Shown here in pieces: positions 8,847 through 18,533 of a stretch of DNA of 64,000 nucleotides; the first letter of the stretch is position 1, and every line of letters begins with the position of its first letter. The position numbers were made by a program, and so were the translations under genes. The DNA lies in the NCBI RefSeq assembly GCF_018687675.1, contig NZ_CP061302.1:1004192-1068191 (forward strand). The letters are read 5' to 3'. The DNA comes from Polynucleobacter sp. MG-Unter2-18 (lineage in GTDB: Bacteria; Pseudomonadota; Gammaproteobacteria; Burkholderiales; Burkholderiaceae). Under the pieces are notes generated by a model. The model was not told the DNA's origin and did not search any database. It saw only the letters and a program-made list of their open reading frames with translations.

Positions 8847-9854
8847 ATGACCCCAATCCCAAAAAACATCGCCATGCCCGCCTCCAGCCTGAACTCTGGT
8901 TTTACCCCCCTAAGCCATTGGGGCCTGATCTTGGTCCAGGGGGCTGATGCTGCAGCCTTGCTACAAAGCCAGTTAAGCAACTCCGTACTTAGCCTCAAGC
9001 GCACCTTGCTGGGTGATATTGCGCAAAGCCACGATTCTGTTCGACTAGTTGGCTATTGCAGCCCCAAAGGGCGTCTACTGGCTAGTGCTTGGCTTGGCTT
9101 ATTTCCTGAATCAGTTGATTCGGACGACCGTTTTGCCCTTTTTGTTTCCAAAGATATTGCAGCGAGCACTGCAAAACGATTATCAATGTACGTACTTCGC
9201 TCAAAAGTAAAAGTGGTGGATGCCTCAGATGACTGGGAAGTTTTAGGTACTTATCAAAACGAGGATGCTAGTCAATCAACCAATCTACCCAAAGACTCTC
9301 TTGCCTTGCGAATGCCTGATGTACTTGCTCAAGATCAATCTTTTCAGCGTACTCTGATTGCCCGCAAAAAGGTGGGGCCAACACCGTCATCAATAGATCA
9401 GGCCTCACTAGATCAGTGGAATTCTTTAGAGGTATTGAGCGCCATCCCCAGAATTGTCTTGGCGACTCAGGAGCAATTTGTTCCGCAGATGATTAACTTT
9501 GAATCCGTTGCTGGCGTAGATTTCAAAAAAGGCTGCTATCCGGGTCAAGAAATTGTTGCGCGAAGCCAATACCGTGGCGCAGTAAAACGTAGACTCCAAC
9601 TCGCGCATATCGATACCAGCGTAACTGCATTGGAACTGGCTAAACCAGGTGTGGAATTATTTCAAGAAGGTGATGCTAGTCAGCCATGTGGCATGGTAGT
9701 GCTGGCTGCTGCCAATGCAACAAATTCAGCACGTATTGATCTTCAGATTGAATGTAAGCTTGATGCTCTTGAAATTGGAGCTATACATCTTGGTGCAAAC
9801 GATGGGCCGGTCTTAACACCAGATTCTCTCCCCTACCCCTTATTAGAAATTTAA
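8847..9854 (+). CDS. ygfZ: tRNA-modifying protein / folate-binding protein YgfZ
   Basis: A 335-residue GcvT-like folate-binding protein. The family signature KKGCYPGQE is at residues 227-235 (Cys230) followed by RSQYRGAVKRRL. YgfZ uses tetrahydrofolate and supports assembly or repair of some Fe-S enzymes such as MiaB. It is divergent from mltG with only about 19 bases between the chosen starts, as often found in betaproteobacteria. An alternative start, ATG at 8874, would drop nine residues; both keep the domain intact. Confidence 0.92.
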   Translation: MTPIPKNIAMPASSLNSGFTPLSHWGLILVQGADAAALLQSQLSNSVLSLKRTLLGDIAQSHDSVRLVGYCSPKGRLLASAWLGLFPESVDSDDRFALFVSKDIAASTAKRLSMYVLRSKVKVVDASDDWEVLGTYQNEDASQSTNLPKDSLALRMPDVLAQDQSFQRTLIARKKVGPTPSSIDQASLDQWNSLEVLSAIPRIVLATQEQFVPQMINFESVAGVDFKKGCYPGQEIVARSQYRGAVKRRLQLAHIDTSVTALELAKPGVELFQEGDASQPCGMVVLAAANATNSARIDLQIECKLDALEIGAIHLGANDGPVLTPDSLPYPLLEI

Positions 9855-9881
9855 TCTCATTCCAACTCCACTCATAATGCT

Positions 9882-10739
9882 ATGTGCTTAATTCTCTTTG
9901 CCTGGAAATCGCATCCAGACTACCCTTTGGTGGTTGCGGCAAATCGGGATGAATTTTATGAACGCGATACTGACCCCATGGGTTGGTGGTCTGAGCACCC
10001 TCATGTATTGGCTGGTAAAGACCGAGCGGATGTATTAGGTAGTCCTGGAACTTGGCTGGGCTTCACCAAGACAGGACGTTTTGCTGCGTTGACCAATGTC
10101 AGAGCGCCGAGCGAAAAAAATCCTGACGCAAGAACTCGTGGTGAGCTCAGCCTGCACTATCTTACGGGTCAGCACAAGCCGCAGGCTTACATCCAAGAGA
10201 ATGCAAAACGGTTTGAGCTGTACAACGGATTTAATTTACTGATGGCTGATCTGAGCGATCCAGAGAATGCGGAAATGCATTGGGTAAGTAATCGCCTCAT
10301 GATGGGTCAAAGCATCCGCCCAAGAAAAGTTTTTCCTGAGCAAGCACTAAGCCCTGGAGTCTATGGCCTGTCAAACGCAATGCTCGATACACCATGGCCT
10401 AAAGTAAACCACCGGGTAGCAGCGTTCGCTCAAACCTTGGCAATGGACAGTGGGCAACTCAAAAATGCAGATCACTATCTGCGCTTATTGGCAGATACTC
10501 ATGAAGCAAGCCCACAAGAGCTTCCGAATACCGGCGTGAGTCCAGATTGGGAAAAAGCTTTATCTGCTGCGTTTATTAAGACTCCAAGCTATGGAACGCG
10601 TTCAAGCACCATTTTGCGTGTTCGCAAAGATGGTCAGTTTGAGATGGTGGAAAGACGATTCGATGCCAATGGCACTGTAGGTCACGATGTTGTCACCGGT
10701 GAGCTTACTGCTGCACCGGGATCCAACCTTTCGGTATAG
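9882..10739 (+). CDS. NRDE/TANGO2 family protein
   Basis: A 285-residue protein beginning MCLILFAWKSHPDYPLV, with the family-defining NRDE at residues 21-24, an N-terminal Cys2 as in Ntn-type folds, and later GTRSSTILRV. The family is related to eukaryotic TANGO2; haem trafficking and amidohydrolase activity have been suggested, but function is not settled. It follows ygfZ by 27 bases and is convergent with a thioesterase gene 19 bases beyond its stop, with no clear terminator between them. Confidence 0.88.
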   Translation: MCLILFAWKSHPDYPLVVAANRDEFYERDTDPMGWWSEHPHVLAGKDRADVLGSPGTWLGFTKTGRFAALTNVRAPSEKNPDARTRGELSLHYLTGQHKPQAYIQENAKRFELYNGFNLLMADLSDPENAEMHWVSNRLMMGQSIRPRKVFPEQALSPGVYGLSNAMLDTPWPKVNHRVAAFAQTLAMDSGQLKNADHYLRLLADTHEASPQELPNTGVSPDWEKALSAAFIKTPSYGTRSSTILRVRKDGQFEMVERRFDANGTVGHDVVTGELTAAPGSNLSV

Positions 10740-10758
10740 GCGACTGAACAGCGCTGAA

Positions 10759-11244
10759 TTATTTTTGCTGACGGGAGTCCTCATTAATGACTCGTTCACC
10801 ATTTGCATTTTTACTTGCCAGTCGCTTGATAAACTGAAACGTCCCAGTTGACATACAGCAGATCTCGCCCTGATCGTTATAAAGTTTGGCCTCGCAAAAA
10901 GCCATCGTGGCAGTGCGACGTACGGTATCCGCTTTTACACGCAAGATGCCATTAGCAGCCTGCATGAAGTTATTTTTCATCTCCACGGTCACAACACTTC
11001 GATCACCAGGATCACTTGAGCGTGCAGCAACAGCCATGGCAACATCCATCAACGTGAGCAAAACGCCACCATGAGCCACATCCCAAGTATTGGTATGCTC
11101 TGGCTTGAGGGCTAGGAGTATTTCGCCTTTACCCATTTCAGCAGTGATTAGTCGCACGCCTAGAAGCTTTAAAAAGGGAACGTTAAGCTCTTCACCTAGG
11201 TTGGCAAGTTGAGTTTCTACATTGAGTTGTACTTTATTTGTCAT
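10759..11244 (-). CDS. PaaI-type hotdog thioesterase
   Basis: A 161-residue single hotdog domain. The helix motif AHGGVLLTLMDVAMA with catalytic-region HGG and Asp is at about residues 77-91, followed by the beta strands VTVEMKNNFMQAA and RTATMAFCEAKLYND. Such proteins hydrolyse acyl-CoA thioesters, often aromatic ones, in the cytoplasm; the substrate here is unknown. The gene stands alone, convergent with the NRDE gene and divergent from selO (55-base gap). Confidence 0.85.
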   Translation of the reverse strand: MTNKVQLNVETQLANLGEELNVPFLKLLGVRLITAEMGKGEILLALKPEHTNTWDVAHGGVLLTLMDVAMAVAARSSDPGDRSVVTVEMKNNFMQAANGILRVKADTVRRTATMAFCEAKLYNDQGEICCMSTGTFQFIKRLASKNANGERVINEDSRQQK

Positions 11245-11299
11245 AGGGTCATTTTAGAGGCTTCTGCGACGCTTGTGAATTACCCATAGAATACAAAAT

Positions 11300-12766
11300 A
11301 TGCCTTTTACGCTCCGTGGCGACGATGTATGCCAGCCAACCCCACCTACCCCTATATCCAATCCCTACTGGGTTGCGTTTTCAGCATCTGCTGCCAAACT
11401 AGTACTCCTTGAACTCGGAGCCACTGGCTTACCCAAGGATCCTGATTGGCTTGAACTTTTAGCGGGAAATCAACTCAATGTCGGTGGGCTCACATTCTCC
11501 AATCCGATTTCAACTGCCTATAGTGGCCATCAATTTGGGTCATGGGCAGGTCAATTAGGCGATGGTCGTGCCATCCTGCTAGGCGATATAAATCAGCTTG
11601 AGCTCCAACTGAAAGGGGCTGGTAAGACTCACTACTCCAGAATGGGTGATGGCAGAGCTGTCTTAAGATCTTCTATCCGTGAGTTCCTCTGTAGCGAAGC
11701 AATGCATGCCTTAGGCATACCCACCAGCAGAGCCCTTTCGGTAGTCGGATCAAAGCAGCGCGTTATTAGAGAAAAGGTGGAGACCGTAGCAGTGTGTTCA
11801 CGCATTGCCCCAAGTTTTATTCGGGTCGGACACTTTGAACACTTTGCCTCACTTCAAAATACTGTCCGCCTTAAAGAGCTAGCGGATCTTCTGATGAGCG
11901 AATTCTATCCAGAGTGCCTTACTAAAAAAGATCCCTATTTAAATCTATTTAAAGAAATCAGCGCTCGCAATGCCAAATTGGTTGCTCAATGGCAATCAGT
12001 AGGATTTTGTCATGGCGTCTTAAATAGCGACAACATCAGCATCCTCGGTCTCACCATTGACTATGGACCATTTGGATTTCTGGATCACTTTGAAATAGAT
12101 CATATTTGTAACCACAGCGATCATGGCGGTAGATATGCCTATCATCGCCAGCCACAAATCATGCATTGGAATATGGCCTGCCTTGCTAGCGCCATGCTTC
12201 CCCTGCTTGAACTAGAGCATTCAACGGAAGAATCCCAAGCTCTTTTACGTACAGCGCTCGAAGATTTCCCAGTGGTTTATGCAAAGGAATGGCAACACAT
12301 ATTCCGCTCTAAATTGGGCCTGCAGTTAGAGCAAGATAGTGATATTGAGCTCATTGAACGCCTCTTACAAGCGATGCATGATTCAAAAGTAGACTTCACC
12401 ACATTTTTCCGTCAGCTTAGTAATATCCAAAGAGACTCTCGGTCGACAGAGATTATTCTGAGAGATGAATTCGACGATCGTGAGAATATTGATCAATGGT
12501 TTACCGACTACCTCAATAGACTTCAATCTGAAATATTGAATGACGAAGTCAGAAAAAGAATGATGGACCAAATCAACCCAAAATACATCCTAAGGAATCA
12601 CCTCGCTCAAGCTGCAATTGAAAAAGCACAACAAGATGATTTTTCTGAAATCGAACAATTGCAGCTCATACTCAGCAAACCCTTTGATGAACAAGCGGCT
12701 TTTGAACATTATGCGAAAGCGCCACCCGTCGACATGCAGCGTATAGAAGTCAGCTGCTCCTCATAA
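11300..12766 (+). CDS. selO: Protein adenylyltransferase SelO (YdiU/UPF0061)
   Basis: A 488-residue pseudokinase-fold enzyme that transfers AMP to protein hydroxyl groups. Visible family motifs are GQLGDGRAILLGDI, LKGAGKTHYSRMGDGRAVLRSS, SRIAPSFIRVGHFEHF, and HGVLNSDNISILGLTIDYGPFGFLD, which carries the metal-binding Asn and Asp; the usual HGVxNTDN has Ser in place of Thr. The C-terminus ends SCSS, with Cys where some eukaryotic homologues have selenocysteine. Full length for the family. It is followed 17 bases later by msrB, giving a small redox-stress pair. Confidence 0.93.
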   Translation: MPFTLRGDDVCQPTPPTPISNPYWVAFSASAAKLVLLELGATGLPKDPDWLELLAGNQLNVGGLTFSNPISTAYSGHQFGSWAGQLGDGRAILLGDINQLELQLKGAGKTHYSRMGDGRAVLRSSIREFLCSEAMHALGIPTSRALSVVGSKQRVIREKVETVAVCSRIAPSFIRVGHFEHFASLQNTVRLKELADLLMSEFYPECLTKKDPYLNLFKEISARNAKLVAQWQSVGFCHGVLNSDNISILGLTIDYGPFGFLDHFEIDHICNHSDHGGRYAYHRQPQIMHWNMACLASAMLPLLELEHSTEESQALLRTALEDFPVVYAKEWQHIFRSKLGLQLEQDSDIELIERLLQAMHDSKVDFTTFFRQLSNIQRDSRSTEIILRDEFDDRENIDQWFTDYLNRLQSEILNDEVRKRMMDQINPKYILRNHLAQAAIEKAQQDDFSEIEQLQLILSKPFDEQAAFEHYAKAPPVDMQRIEVSCSS

Positions 12767-12783
12767 CCTACTACCTTTGAGCC

Positions 12784-13197
12784 ATGAACAAGAAAACAGA
12801 TCAAGAATATAAAAAATCACTGAGCGATATTCAATATCGAGTGACCCGAGAGGCTGCAACAGAAAGGCCGTTTTCTGGTGAATTCTGGGATCACTGGACT
12901 GCCGGTCAATATCGCTGCATTTGCTGTGATACCCCTCTATTTCAATCTTCAACTAAGTTTGATGCTGGGTGTGGCTGGCCTAGCTACAACGCACCAGAAA
13001 ACAATGAGGTCATTACAGAAATTCGGGATGCAAGCCATGGAATGATTCGCACTGAGGTGCGCTGCACTGCATGTGATGCCCATTTAGGACACGTATTTGA
13101 AGATGGCCCACAACCTACTGGGCTGCGCTATTGCATCAATTCAGCATCCTTAGCATTTGAACCTTCTGAGAATGCCGCCCCAATTAAAGCGGAATAG
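12784..13197 (+). CDS. msrB: Peptide-methionine (R)-S-oxide reductase
   Basis: A 137-residue MsrB. Zinc-binding pairs CICC (residues about 43-46) and CTAC (about 92-95) are present, with CGWPSY and the catalytic Cys in [11 protein letters not shown] near residue 118. It repairs methionine-R-sulfoxide in proteins using thioredoxin. No signal peptide, so cytoplasmic. It lies downstream of selO and 27 bases before yciB; SelO AMPylation has been linked to oxidative stress, so the pairing is functionally sensible though co-regulation is inferred. Confidence 0.95.
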   Translation: MNKKTDQEYKKSLSDIQYRVTREAATERPFSGEFWDHWTAGQYRCICCDTPLFQSSTKFDAGCGWPSYNAPENNEVITEIRDASHGMIRTEVRCTACDAHLGHVFEDGPQPTGLRYCINSASLAFEPSENAAPIKAE

Positions 13198-13224
13198 CTT
13201 ATAAATAGCTGGATAATCAAGCCC

Positions 13225-13773
13225 ATGAAATTTCTATTTGACCTATTCCCGATCATCCTCTTTTTTATCGCCTTTAAATTTGGTGATATCTACACTGCAA
13301 CTATCGTAGCGATGGTTGCCACCATTGGCCAGATACTCTGGGTGTATTACCGACATCGTAAGATTGATGCCATGCAATGGGTAAGCCTTGTCATGATTCT
13401 GGTATTTGGCAGCCTAACCATTTTCTTGCACGATAAGACTTTCATTCAACTGAAACCCACTGCGCTTTACTGGCTCTTCGCAGCCGCTCTATTTATTAGC
13501 GCTCAATTTTTTCAAAAAAACTGGATTCAAGTGTTGATGGGTAAACAAATTACCCTGAAAGAACCCAGATCAAAATCAGTTTGGCATCAGGTGAATATGG
13601 CCTGGGCAACCTTTTTCTTTTTTATGGGCGCTCTCAATCTCTATATTGCTTTTGAGTACTCAGAAGAAACGTGGGTCAACTTTAAGCTCTTTGGCAGCAC
13701 TGGATTGCTAGTTGTATTTGTGATTCTTCAAGGGGTTTGGCTCACTCGTCACATGGAGCACCCTACAGAATGA
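13225..13773 (+). CDS. yciB: Inner membrane septation protein A (YciB family)
   Basis: A 182-residue membrane protein with about five hydrophobic segments, beginning MKFLFDLFPIILFFIAFKF as is typical for YciB/IspA. Family stretches KPTALYWLFAAALFIS, GKQITLKEP and WHQVNMAWATFFFFMGALNLY are visible. YciB affects cell envelope and septum formation and osmotic behaviour in enterobacteria. Its stop overlaps the bolA start by four bases (ATGA), indicating translational coupling. Confidence 0.93.
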   Translation: MKFLFDLFPIILFFIAFKFGDIYTATIVAMVATIGQILWVYYRHRKIDAMQWVSLVMILVFGSLTIFLHDKTFIQLKPTALYWLFAAALFISAQFFQKNWIQVLMGKQITLKEPRSKSVWHQVNMAWATFFFFMGALNLYIAFEYSEETWVNFKLFGSTGLLVVFVILQGVWLTRHMEHPTE

Positions 13774-14054
13774 ATATCAACCAAGCACGCATTGCCCTAT
13801 TTGAATCTGATCTCAGGTCAGCATTTCAGGTGGGCCATTTACAAATTGAAGATGAAAGCCATCTTCATGCAGGTCATGCGGGCGCCGCTTCTGGCGGAGG
13901 TCACTTTAAACTGACCATCGTAGCTCCAGAATTCGAGGGAATGACTAAGGTAGCCCGTCATAGAGCTATCTACGCTGCTTTAAATAGCCACTTTCCTGAT
14001 GCAATTCATGCTTTGACCATTCTGGCATATACCCCTAGTGAAAGTACCCACTAA
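13770..14054 (+). CDS. BolA family protein
   Basis: A 94-residue BolA-fold protein. The family region GGHFKLTIVAPEFEGMTKVARHR is split here as HFKLTIV plus FEGMTKVARHRAIYAAL, followed by FPDAIHALTILAYTP. Histidines in HLHAGH and GGHF may bind an Fe-S cluster together with a monothiol glutaredoxin. A longer reading to 13737 lies inside yciB and is rejected; ATG 13770 overlaps the yciB stop (ATGA). The yciB-bolA-parvulin order is common in betaproteobacteria. The glutaredoxin partner is not in the window. Confidence 0.92.
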   Translation: MNINQARIALFESDLRSAFQVGHLQIEDESHLHAGHAGAASGGGHFKLTIVAPEFEGMTKVARHRAIYAALNSHFPDAIHALTILAYTPSESTH

Positions 14055-14104
14055 AAGCAGATTGCTTTAAGATTCTTATTTACCAATATTTAACTCCCTT
14101 ACCT

Positions 14105-14899
14105 ATGTTTAACACACGCCAAATTTTGACCATCAGCGCTTTCAGCGCTGCACTTTTATCAACAGCCGTTTATGCCCAAAACGCAGCCATTGTTAATGGC
14201 AAGCCAATTCCGAAGGCGCAGCTAGATAAATTAATTCAAAAATCGAATCAACTAGATAATCCCCAAGTGCGAGATCAGGGTAGAGAAATGCTAGTGACTC
14301 GTGAGCTCATTTTGCAAGAAGCCAATAACCGTGGCATCACACAAAAGGAATCCGTTCGAGACCAATTGGAGCAGTCCAAAATGGGCGTGCTCATTGCTGC
14401 CGTGTTTGAAGACTTCGTTGAAAGAGAGGGCGTAACTGAGGCCGAGTTAAAGGCTGCTTACGAGCAAGTTAAAGGGCAATACACTGGTAAGGAATATCAC
14501 GTAGAACATATTCTGGTAGAAAATGAAGCAGATGCAAAAGCGCTTACCGCCCAAATTAAGGCCGGGGGCAATTTTGCCCAAATTGCTAAAGAAAAATCAA
14601 AAGATCCTGGCTCTGCACCGAACGGTGGAGATCTGGGCTGGGTAAGCGATAAAGCGCTTGTTCCAGAATTTTCTAAAGCGATGGTGCAGCTCAAAAAAGG
14701 TCAAATTACAGACAAACCAGTCAAGACCCAGTACGGCTGGCACATCATCAAGATGGATGATATTCGCGATGTCAAAGCACCAAGCATGGAGGAAATCAAA
14801 GACCAGCTTAAGCAGATGATCACAGCAGATCAAAATTGGCAAAAAGCAAAGTTCTCTGAGTTGATGCAAAAGCTTCGTGCAAAAGCCAAAATCCAATAA
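14105..14899 (+). CDS. Periplasmic parvulin-type peptidyl-prolyl isomerase
   Basis: A 264-residue PpiC/SurA-like foldase. A signal peptide (residues 1-24, ending AVYAQN) targets it to the periplasm. An N-terminal helical SurA-like segment precedes the parvulin domain at about 138-230, with HVEHILVENEADAKAL, GGDLGWVSDKALVPEFS and YGWHIIKMDD as signature stretches. It assists folding of exported or outer-membrane proteins. A strong hairpin terminator starts 31 bases after its stop, ending the msrB-yciB-bolA-ppi run. Confidence 0.93.
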   Translation: MFNTRQILTISAFSAALLSTAVYAQNAAIVNGKPIPKAQLDKLIQKSNQLDNPQVRDQGREMLVTRELILQEANNRGITQKESVRDQLEQSKMGVLIAAVFEDFVEREGVTEAELKAAYEQVKGQYTGKEYHVEHILVENEADAKALTAQIKAGGNFAQIAKEKSKDPGSAPNGGDLGWVSDKALVPEFSKAMVQLKKGQITDKPVKTQYGWHIIKMDDIRDVKAPSMEEIKDQLKQMITADQNWQKAKFSELMQKLRAKAKIQ

Positions 14900-14930
14900 G
14901 TAAATTGATTTTGTAGCTTACTAACTTATG

Positions 14931-14957
14931 AACCCAGGTCAACCCCCTGGGTTTTTT
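14931..14957 (+). terminator. Rho-independent terminator after the parvulin gene
   Basis: An 8-bp stem AACCCAGG / CCTGGGTT with a 7-base loop is followed by a run of T residues (14954-14957). It lies 31 bases downstream of the parvulin stop codon and before gloA, so it separates two transcripts. Confidence 0.88.
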
Positions 14958-14998
14958 CTTGGCTAACGAGAAACTGGATTTAGCTTTATATTGATAGG

Positions 14999-15385
14999 AT
15001 GATGATTCTCCACACTATGCTCAGGGTCGGCAATATGACTCGTTCGATCGATTTCTATACCAAAGTTTTAGGAATGAACCTGCTTCGTAGCACTGAGAGG
15101 CCAGAGCAAAAATATTCTCTCGCGTTTGTAGGTTTCGGTAAAGGGAATGTAGATGGTCAATCTGAGATTGAGCTCACTTACAACCATGGTGTTGAGAGTT
15201 ACCAGCTTGGTGACGCCTACGGCCACATTGCGATTGGCGTTGCTGATGCCTATGCTGCTTGTGAAAAAATCAAGGCTGCTGGCGGGAATGTAACGCGTGA
15301 GGCTGGTCCAGTCATGGGTGGTAATACCGTCATCGCCTTCGTCACAGACCCTGACGGCTACAAAATTGAATTAATTCAACGCTAG
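14999..15385 (+). CDS. gloA: Lactoylglutathione lyase (glyoxalase I)
   Basis: A 128-residue glyoxalase I converting the methylglyoxal-glutathione hemithioacetal to S-lactoylglutathione. From the first ATG (14999) the metal ligand His falls at position 5 in [12 protein letters not shown], matching the usual GloA numbering, so this start is preferred to 15002. Other ligands are a Glu in SEIELTYN, His in YGHIAIGV and Glu in YKIELIQR. The short proteobacterial form normally uses nickel. A terminator upstream shows that it has its own promoter. Confidence 0.95.
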   Translation: MMILHTMLRVGNMTRSIDFYTKVLGMNLLRSTERPEQKYSLAFVGFGKGNVDGQSEIELTYNHGVESYQLGDAYGHIAIGVADAYAACEKIKAAGGNVTREAGPVMGGNTVIAFVTDPDGYKIELIQR

Positions 15386-15402
15386 TATTTCTTTTAAGCT
15401 AG

Positions 15403-16575
15403 TTGAAGCAAAGCGCCCTCCAACTCCGAGTTATTGATAGTCTTTCGCAAATTGCTGAGGATGATTGGAACGCCCTGCTATCCCCGGAAGCAGGCCCATT
15501 TCTAAAGTATGCATTTCTCAATACATTAGAAGTAAGCAAATGTGTAGGTGGTAATACTGGATGGCAAGTTGCGCACTTGCTCGTTGAGGACTCTGATTCA
15601 AGACTGCTGGGTGCCATGCCACTTTATCTAAAGCAACACTCCTATGGAGAGTTTGTTTTTGACTGGGCTTGGGCTCAAGCCTACGAGCAAAACGGCATGC
15701 CTTACTATCCCAAGGCATTGTCTGCTATCCCCTTTACTCCAGTACGCGGGCCTAGACTACTCGTAGCGCAAACATCTGATAAGAGCGCAGTACAACAGAC
15801 TTTAGTTGCTGGATTAAAGACACTGGTTGGTCAAAACGCACTCTCTTCTGCCCATGTCCTCTTTCCTGAGAGTGGTGAGTTATTAGAGCTAGAGAAGCAA
15901 GGATTTATGTTGCGTAACTCGGTACAGTTTCATTGGCAGAATACGGGTTACCAAGATTTTGAACAGTTTCTTGCAGATCTCACAATGAAACGTCGAAAAA
16001 ATATTCGGCGGGAGCGTGCATCTGTAGCCATGCACAAAATCAGCTATCGACATATTCCAGGAGCGCAAGCCAGTAAAGACGATTGGGCATTCTTTTATCG
16101 CTGCTATGAAAATACGTATATCGAGCATCGCTCTTCTCCTTATTTAACGGAAGAATGTATCCAAACTCTTGGAAGGGATATGCCTGAGAATTTTCATCTC
16201 ATCATTGCCATTCAGGATGAGAGGCCAATCGCCTCATCGTTGCTGGTAGTCGATCGTCCGAATTCAAAAGCATACGGACGTTATTGGGGTGCAGTCGAGC
16301 ATATCCCCTGCCTACATTTTGAATTGGCTTATTACCAAGCAATTGAGTATTGCATTGAGGAAGGTATCAAGATATTTGAAGGTGGCGCTCAAGGCGAACA
16401 TAAGATGGCTAGAGGTTTTTTACCAACCACTCTGCAATCAGCGCATTGGATAACAGATGCCGGCTTTTCCAATGCAGTGAAGCGTTTTTTAGAGCGTGAA
16501 TGTGAAGGAATGGCAGCCTATGTTGATGAGCTCGAGCAACGCATTCCTTTGAAATCGTCTAAAGTACAGCCATGA
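15403..16575 (+). CDS. GNAT/FemAB-like N-acyltransferase (COG3146, DUF482)
   Basis: A 390-residue protein of the COG3146 group related to GNAT and FemAB acyltransferases. Visible conserved pieces are AWAQAYEQNGMPYYPK, ARGFLPTTLQSAHW and KIFEGGAQGEHKMARG, and the basic KRRKNIRRERA. The family is widespread in proteobacteria and has been guessed to act in peptidoglycan or amino-acid acylation; its substrate is not established. The only upstream start codon is TTG at 15403, 17 bases after gloA. It overlaps the next gene by four bases. Confidence 0.82.
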   Translation: MKQSALQLRVIDSLSQIAEDDWNALLSPEAGPFLKYAFLNTLEVSKCVGGNTGWQVAHLLVEDSDSRLLGAMPLYLKQHSYGEFVFDWAWAQAYEQNGMPYYPKALSAIPFTPVRGPRLLVAQTSDKSAVQQTLVAGLKTLVGQNALSSAHVLFPESGELLELEKQGFMLRNSVQFHWQNTGYQDFEQFLADLTMKRRKNIRRERASVAMHKISYRHIPGAQASKDDWAFFYRCYENTYIEHRSSPYLTEECIQTLGRDMPENFHLIIAIQDERPIASSLLVVDRPNSKAYGRYWGAVEHIPCLHFELAYYQAIEYCIEEGIKIFEGGAQGEHKMARGFLPTTLQSAHWITDAGFSNAVKRFLERECEGMAAYVDELEQRIPLKSSKVQP

Positions 16576-16820
16576 CCGAATCCAATAACAACGCACCAGA
16601 ACAAGCTGGAGCCAATTCTTTAGCTGTTGGTGATGATAGCTCTGACTCCCCTTGCATTGGGGTCTGCACCACGCTTTACGATGATGTCTGCCAAGGCTGT
16701 GGTCGCACCCTAGGTGAAGTCAGTAATTGGGTCTTCTTCAGCCAAGAAGAAAAGGATGCCGTATGGAAACGCATTCGTACAGAGGGCACTGCAATGCGCT
16801 TCCAACGTCAAATTAAGTAA
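16572..16820 (+). CDS. DUF1289 small cysteine-rich protein
   Basis: An 82-residue protein with a DUF1289 core: SPCIGVCTTLYDDVCQGCGRT (three Cys clusters, split here as CIGVC and CQGC) followed by WVFFSQEEKDAVWKRI. The Cys arrangement suggests a bound metal or Fe-S cluster, but the function is unknown. The first 25 residues are Asn/Ala/Ser-rich and probably disordered. ATGA overlap with the acyltransferase-like gene indicates translational coupling. It is convergent with the ABC-F gene, only four bases apart. Confidence 0.85.
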   Translation: MTESNNNAPEQAGANSLAVGDDSSDSPCIGVCTTLYDDVCQGCGRTLGEVSNWVFFSQEEKDAVWKRIRTEGTAMRFQRQIK

Positions 16821-16824
16821 GTAT

Positions 16825-18489
16825 TTAACCAGCCAAAGCTTGGCTGCGTAAGTACTCTTCGTAGGTTCCTGAGTAGTCAGCAATCGTTCCATCCATCTTC
16901 ACTTCTAGAATGCGATTAGCTAACGCTGAGACAAACTCACGATCATGAGATACGAAAATTAAAGTGCCTTCGTATTTCTCAAGGGCAATTTGCAAACTCT
17001 CGATCGATTCCATATCCATGTGGTTAGTTGGCTCATCCATTGCAAGCACGTTGTGCTTTTGTAGCATCAACTTACCCCAAATCATGCGACCCTTTTCGCC
17101 GCCAGACAGCACTTTGACAGACTTACCGATGTCATCGCCAGAAAATAAGAGGCGACCTAAGGTGCCACGAATGACCTGATCATCGTCACCAGTATTACGC
17201 CATTCATTCATCCAATCCATGAGCAATTCGTCTTTTGCGAACATCTCGGTATTGTCCTGAGGCATGACACCAACGTTAGCATTCTCCGCCCACTTCACAT
17301 CACCGCTATCTGCTGAAATCCCACTAAAGCGTTTGCTAAGAATAGTCTTCAGCAGCGTTGTCTTGCCAGCGCCATTCTGACCAATGATGGCAATCTTTTC
17401 ACCAGCGCGGATGCCGATCTTGAAGTTCTTAAAAATAGGACGGTCATATGCTTTGGAGAGCGCATTACACTCAACCGCCATATTGTGCAACTTCTTCTCA
17501 GAATCAAAACGAATAAATGGGTTCTGACGCGAAGAAGGTTTTATTTCAACAATCTCAATTTTCTCTAATTGCTTTTGACGTGAAGTAGCCTGACGCGCCT
17601 TCGATGCATTTGCAGAGAATCGGGCCACGAAAGCTGCTAATTCAGCAATCTTTTCCTTAGCCTTATCGTTGGAGCTTAGCTGTTGTGCGCGAGCCTGAAC
17701 AGAGGCCAACATGTAGGAGTCATAGTTACCTGGATAAACTTTCAGAGTGCCGAAGTCCATATCCGCCATATGCGTGCATACCTCATTGAGGAAGTGGCGA
17801 TCATGGGAAATGATGACAATCGTGCTCTTAATTTGGTTCAGAATATCTTCAAGCCAATGGATAGAGTGAATATCCAAGTTATTGGTTGGCTCATCCAGTA
17901 GCAATACATCTGGATCAGAGAACAAGGCTTGCGCCAACAATACGCGCAATTTCCAGCCCGGAGCCACGGCACTCATCGGTCCATTGTGTTGCTCAATCGG
18001 AATACCAATTCCCAATAACAACTCCCCTGCTTTAGCTTCCGCCGTGTAACCACCATACTCTGCATAACTGCCCTCGAGTTCAGCAGCCTTCATGTAATCT
18101 TCGTCAGTGGCATCGGGGTTTGCATAGATCGCATCACGCTCTGCAGCTGCTTTCCACATTTCTTCATGGCCCATCATCACCACGTCGAGTACGCGCTGAT
18201 CTTCGTAAGCGAATTGGTCTTGGCGCAATTTACCCAAGCGAATGCCAGGATCGAGACTCACATTTCCGCTGGTTGGCTCTAGCTCGCCACCCAAAATTTT
18301 CATGAAAGTGGATTTACCGCAACCGTTGGCGCCAATGAGGCCATAGCGATTACCGCCACCAAACTTAACGGAAATGTTTTCAAACAGGGGTTTTGCCCCA
18401 AACTGCATAGTGATATTAGATGCGGACAGCACGGATGTATTCTTACTTTCTGATAGGTCAATTCGAGGATGCGGATGTAGCCAATGCAT
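16825..18489 (-). CDS. ybiT: ABC-F ATPase, YbiT subgroup
   Basis: A 554-residue soluble protein with two ABC ATPase domains and no membrane segment. Walker A motifs are GANGCGKST and GQNGAGKTT; signature motif LSGGEKGRM is in the second domain; Walker B is [11 protein letters not shown] and [11 protein letters not shown]. The inter-domain linker contains [13 protein letters not shown] as in YbiT. ABC-F proteins bind the ribosome E site. YbiT-like proteins normally begin at what is here [11 protein letters not shown], so a GTG start at 18432 (535 residues) is an alternative to ATG 18489. Confidence 0.93.
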   Translation of the reverse strand: MHWLHPHPRIDLSESKNTSVLSASNITMQFGAKPLFENISVKFGGGNRYGLIGANGCGKSTFMKILGGELEPTSGNVSLDPGIRLGKLRQDQFAYEDQRVLDVVMMGHEEMWKAAAERDAIYANPDATDEDYMKAAELEGSYAEYGGYTAEAKAGELLLGIGIPIEQHNGPMSAVAPGWKLRVLLAQALFSDPDVLLLDEPTNNLDIHSIHWLEDILNQIKSTIVIISHDRHFLNEVCTHMADMDFGTLKVYPGNYDSYMLASVQARAQQLSSNDKAKEKIAELAAFVARFSANASKARQATSRQKQLEKIEIVEIKPSSRQNPFIRFDSEKKLHNMAVECNALSKAYDRPIFKNFKIGIRAGEKIAIIGQNGAGKTTLLKTILSKRFSGISADSGDVKWAENANVGVMPQDNTEMFAKDELLMDWMNEWRNTGDDDQVIRGTLGRLLFSGDDIGKSVKVLSGGEKGRMIWGKLMLQKHNVLAMDEPTNHMDMESIESLQIALEKYEGTLIFVSHDREFVSALANRILEVKMDGTIADYSGTYEEYLRSQALAG

Positions 18490-18506
18490 CAAAGAGCATT
18501 ATTTTA

Positions 18507-18530
18507 ACGGCTTGCGGCTAAAAAAGCCGT
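18507..18530 (-). terminator. Possible hairpin between queuosine transporter gene and ybiT
   Basis: Stem ACGGCTT / AAGCCGT (7 bp, 10-base loop) lies 4 bases after the transporter stop on the minus strand and 17 bases before the ybiT ATG. The following tract is TAAAATAAT rather than a pure T run, so it may be a weak terminator or an attenuating structure. Confidence 0.4.
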
Positions 18531-18533
18531 AAA

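Noticed and set aside
8828..9004. Upstream extension of mltG
   Set aside because: The 59 extra residues overlap ygfZ coding sequence and have no MltG likeness.
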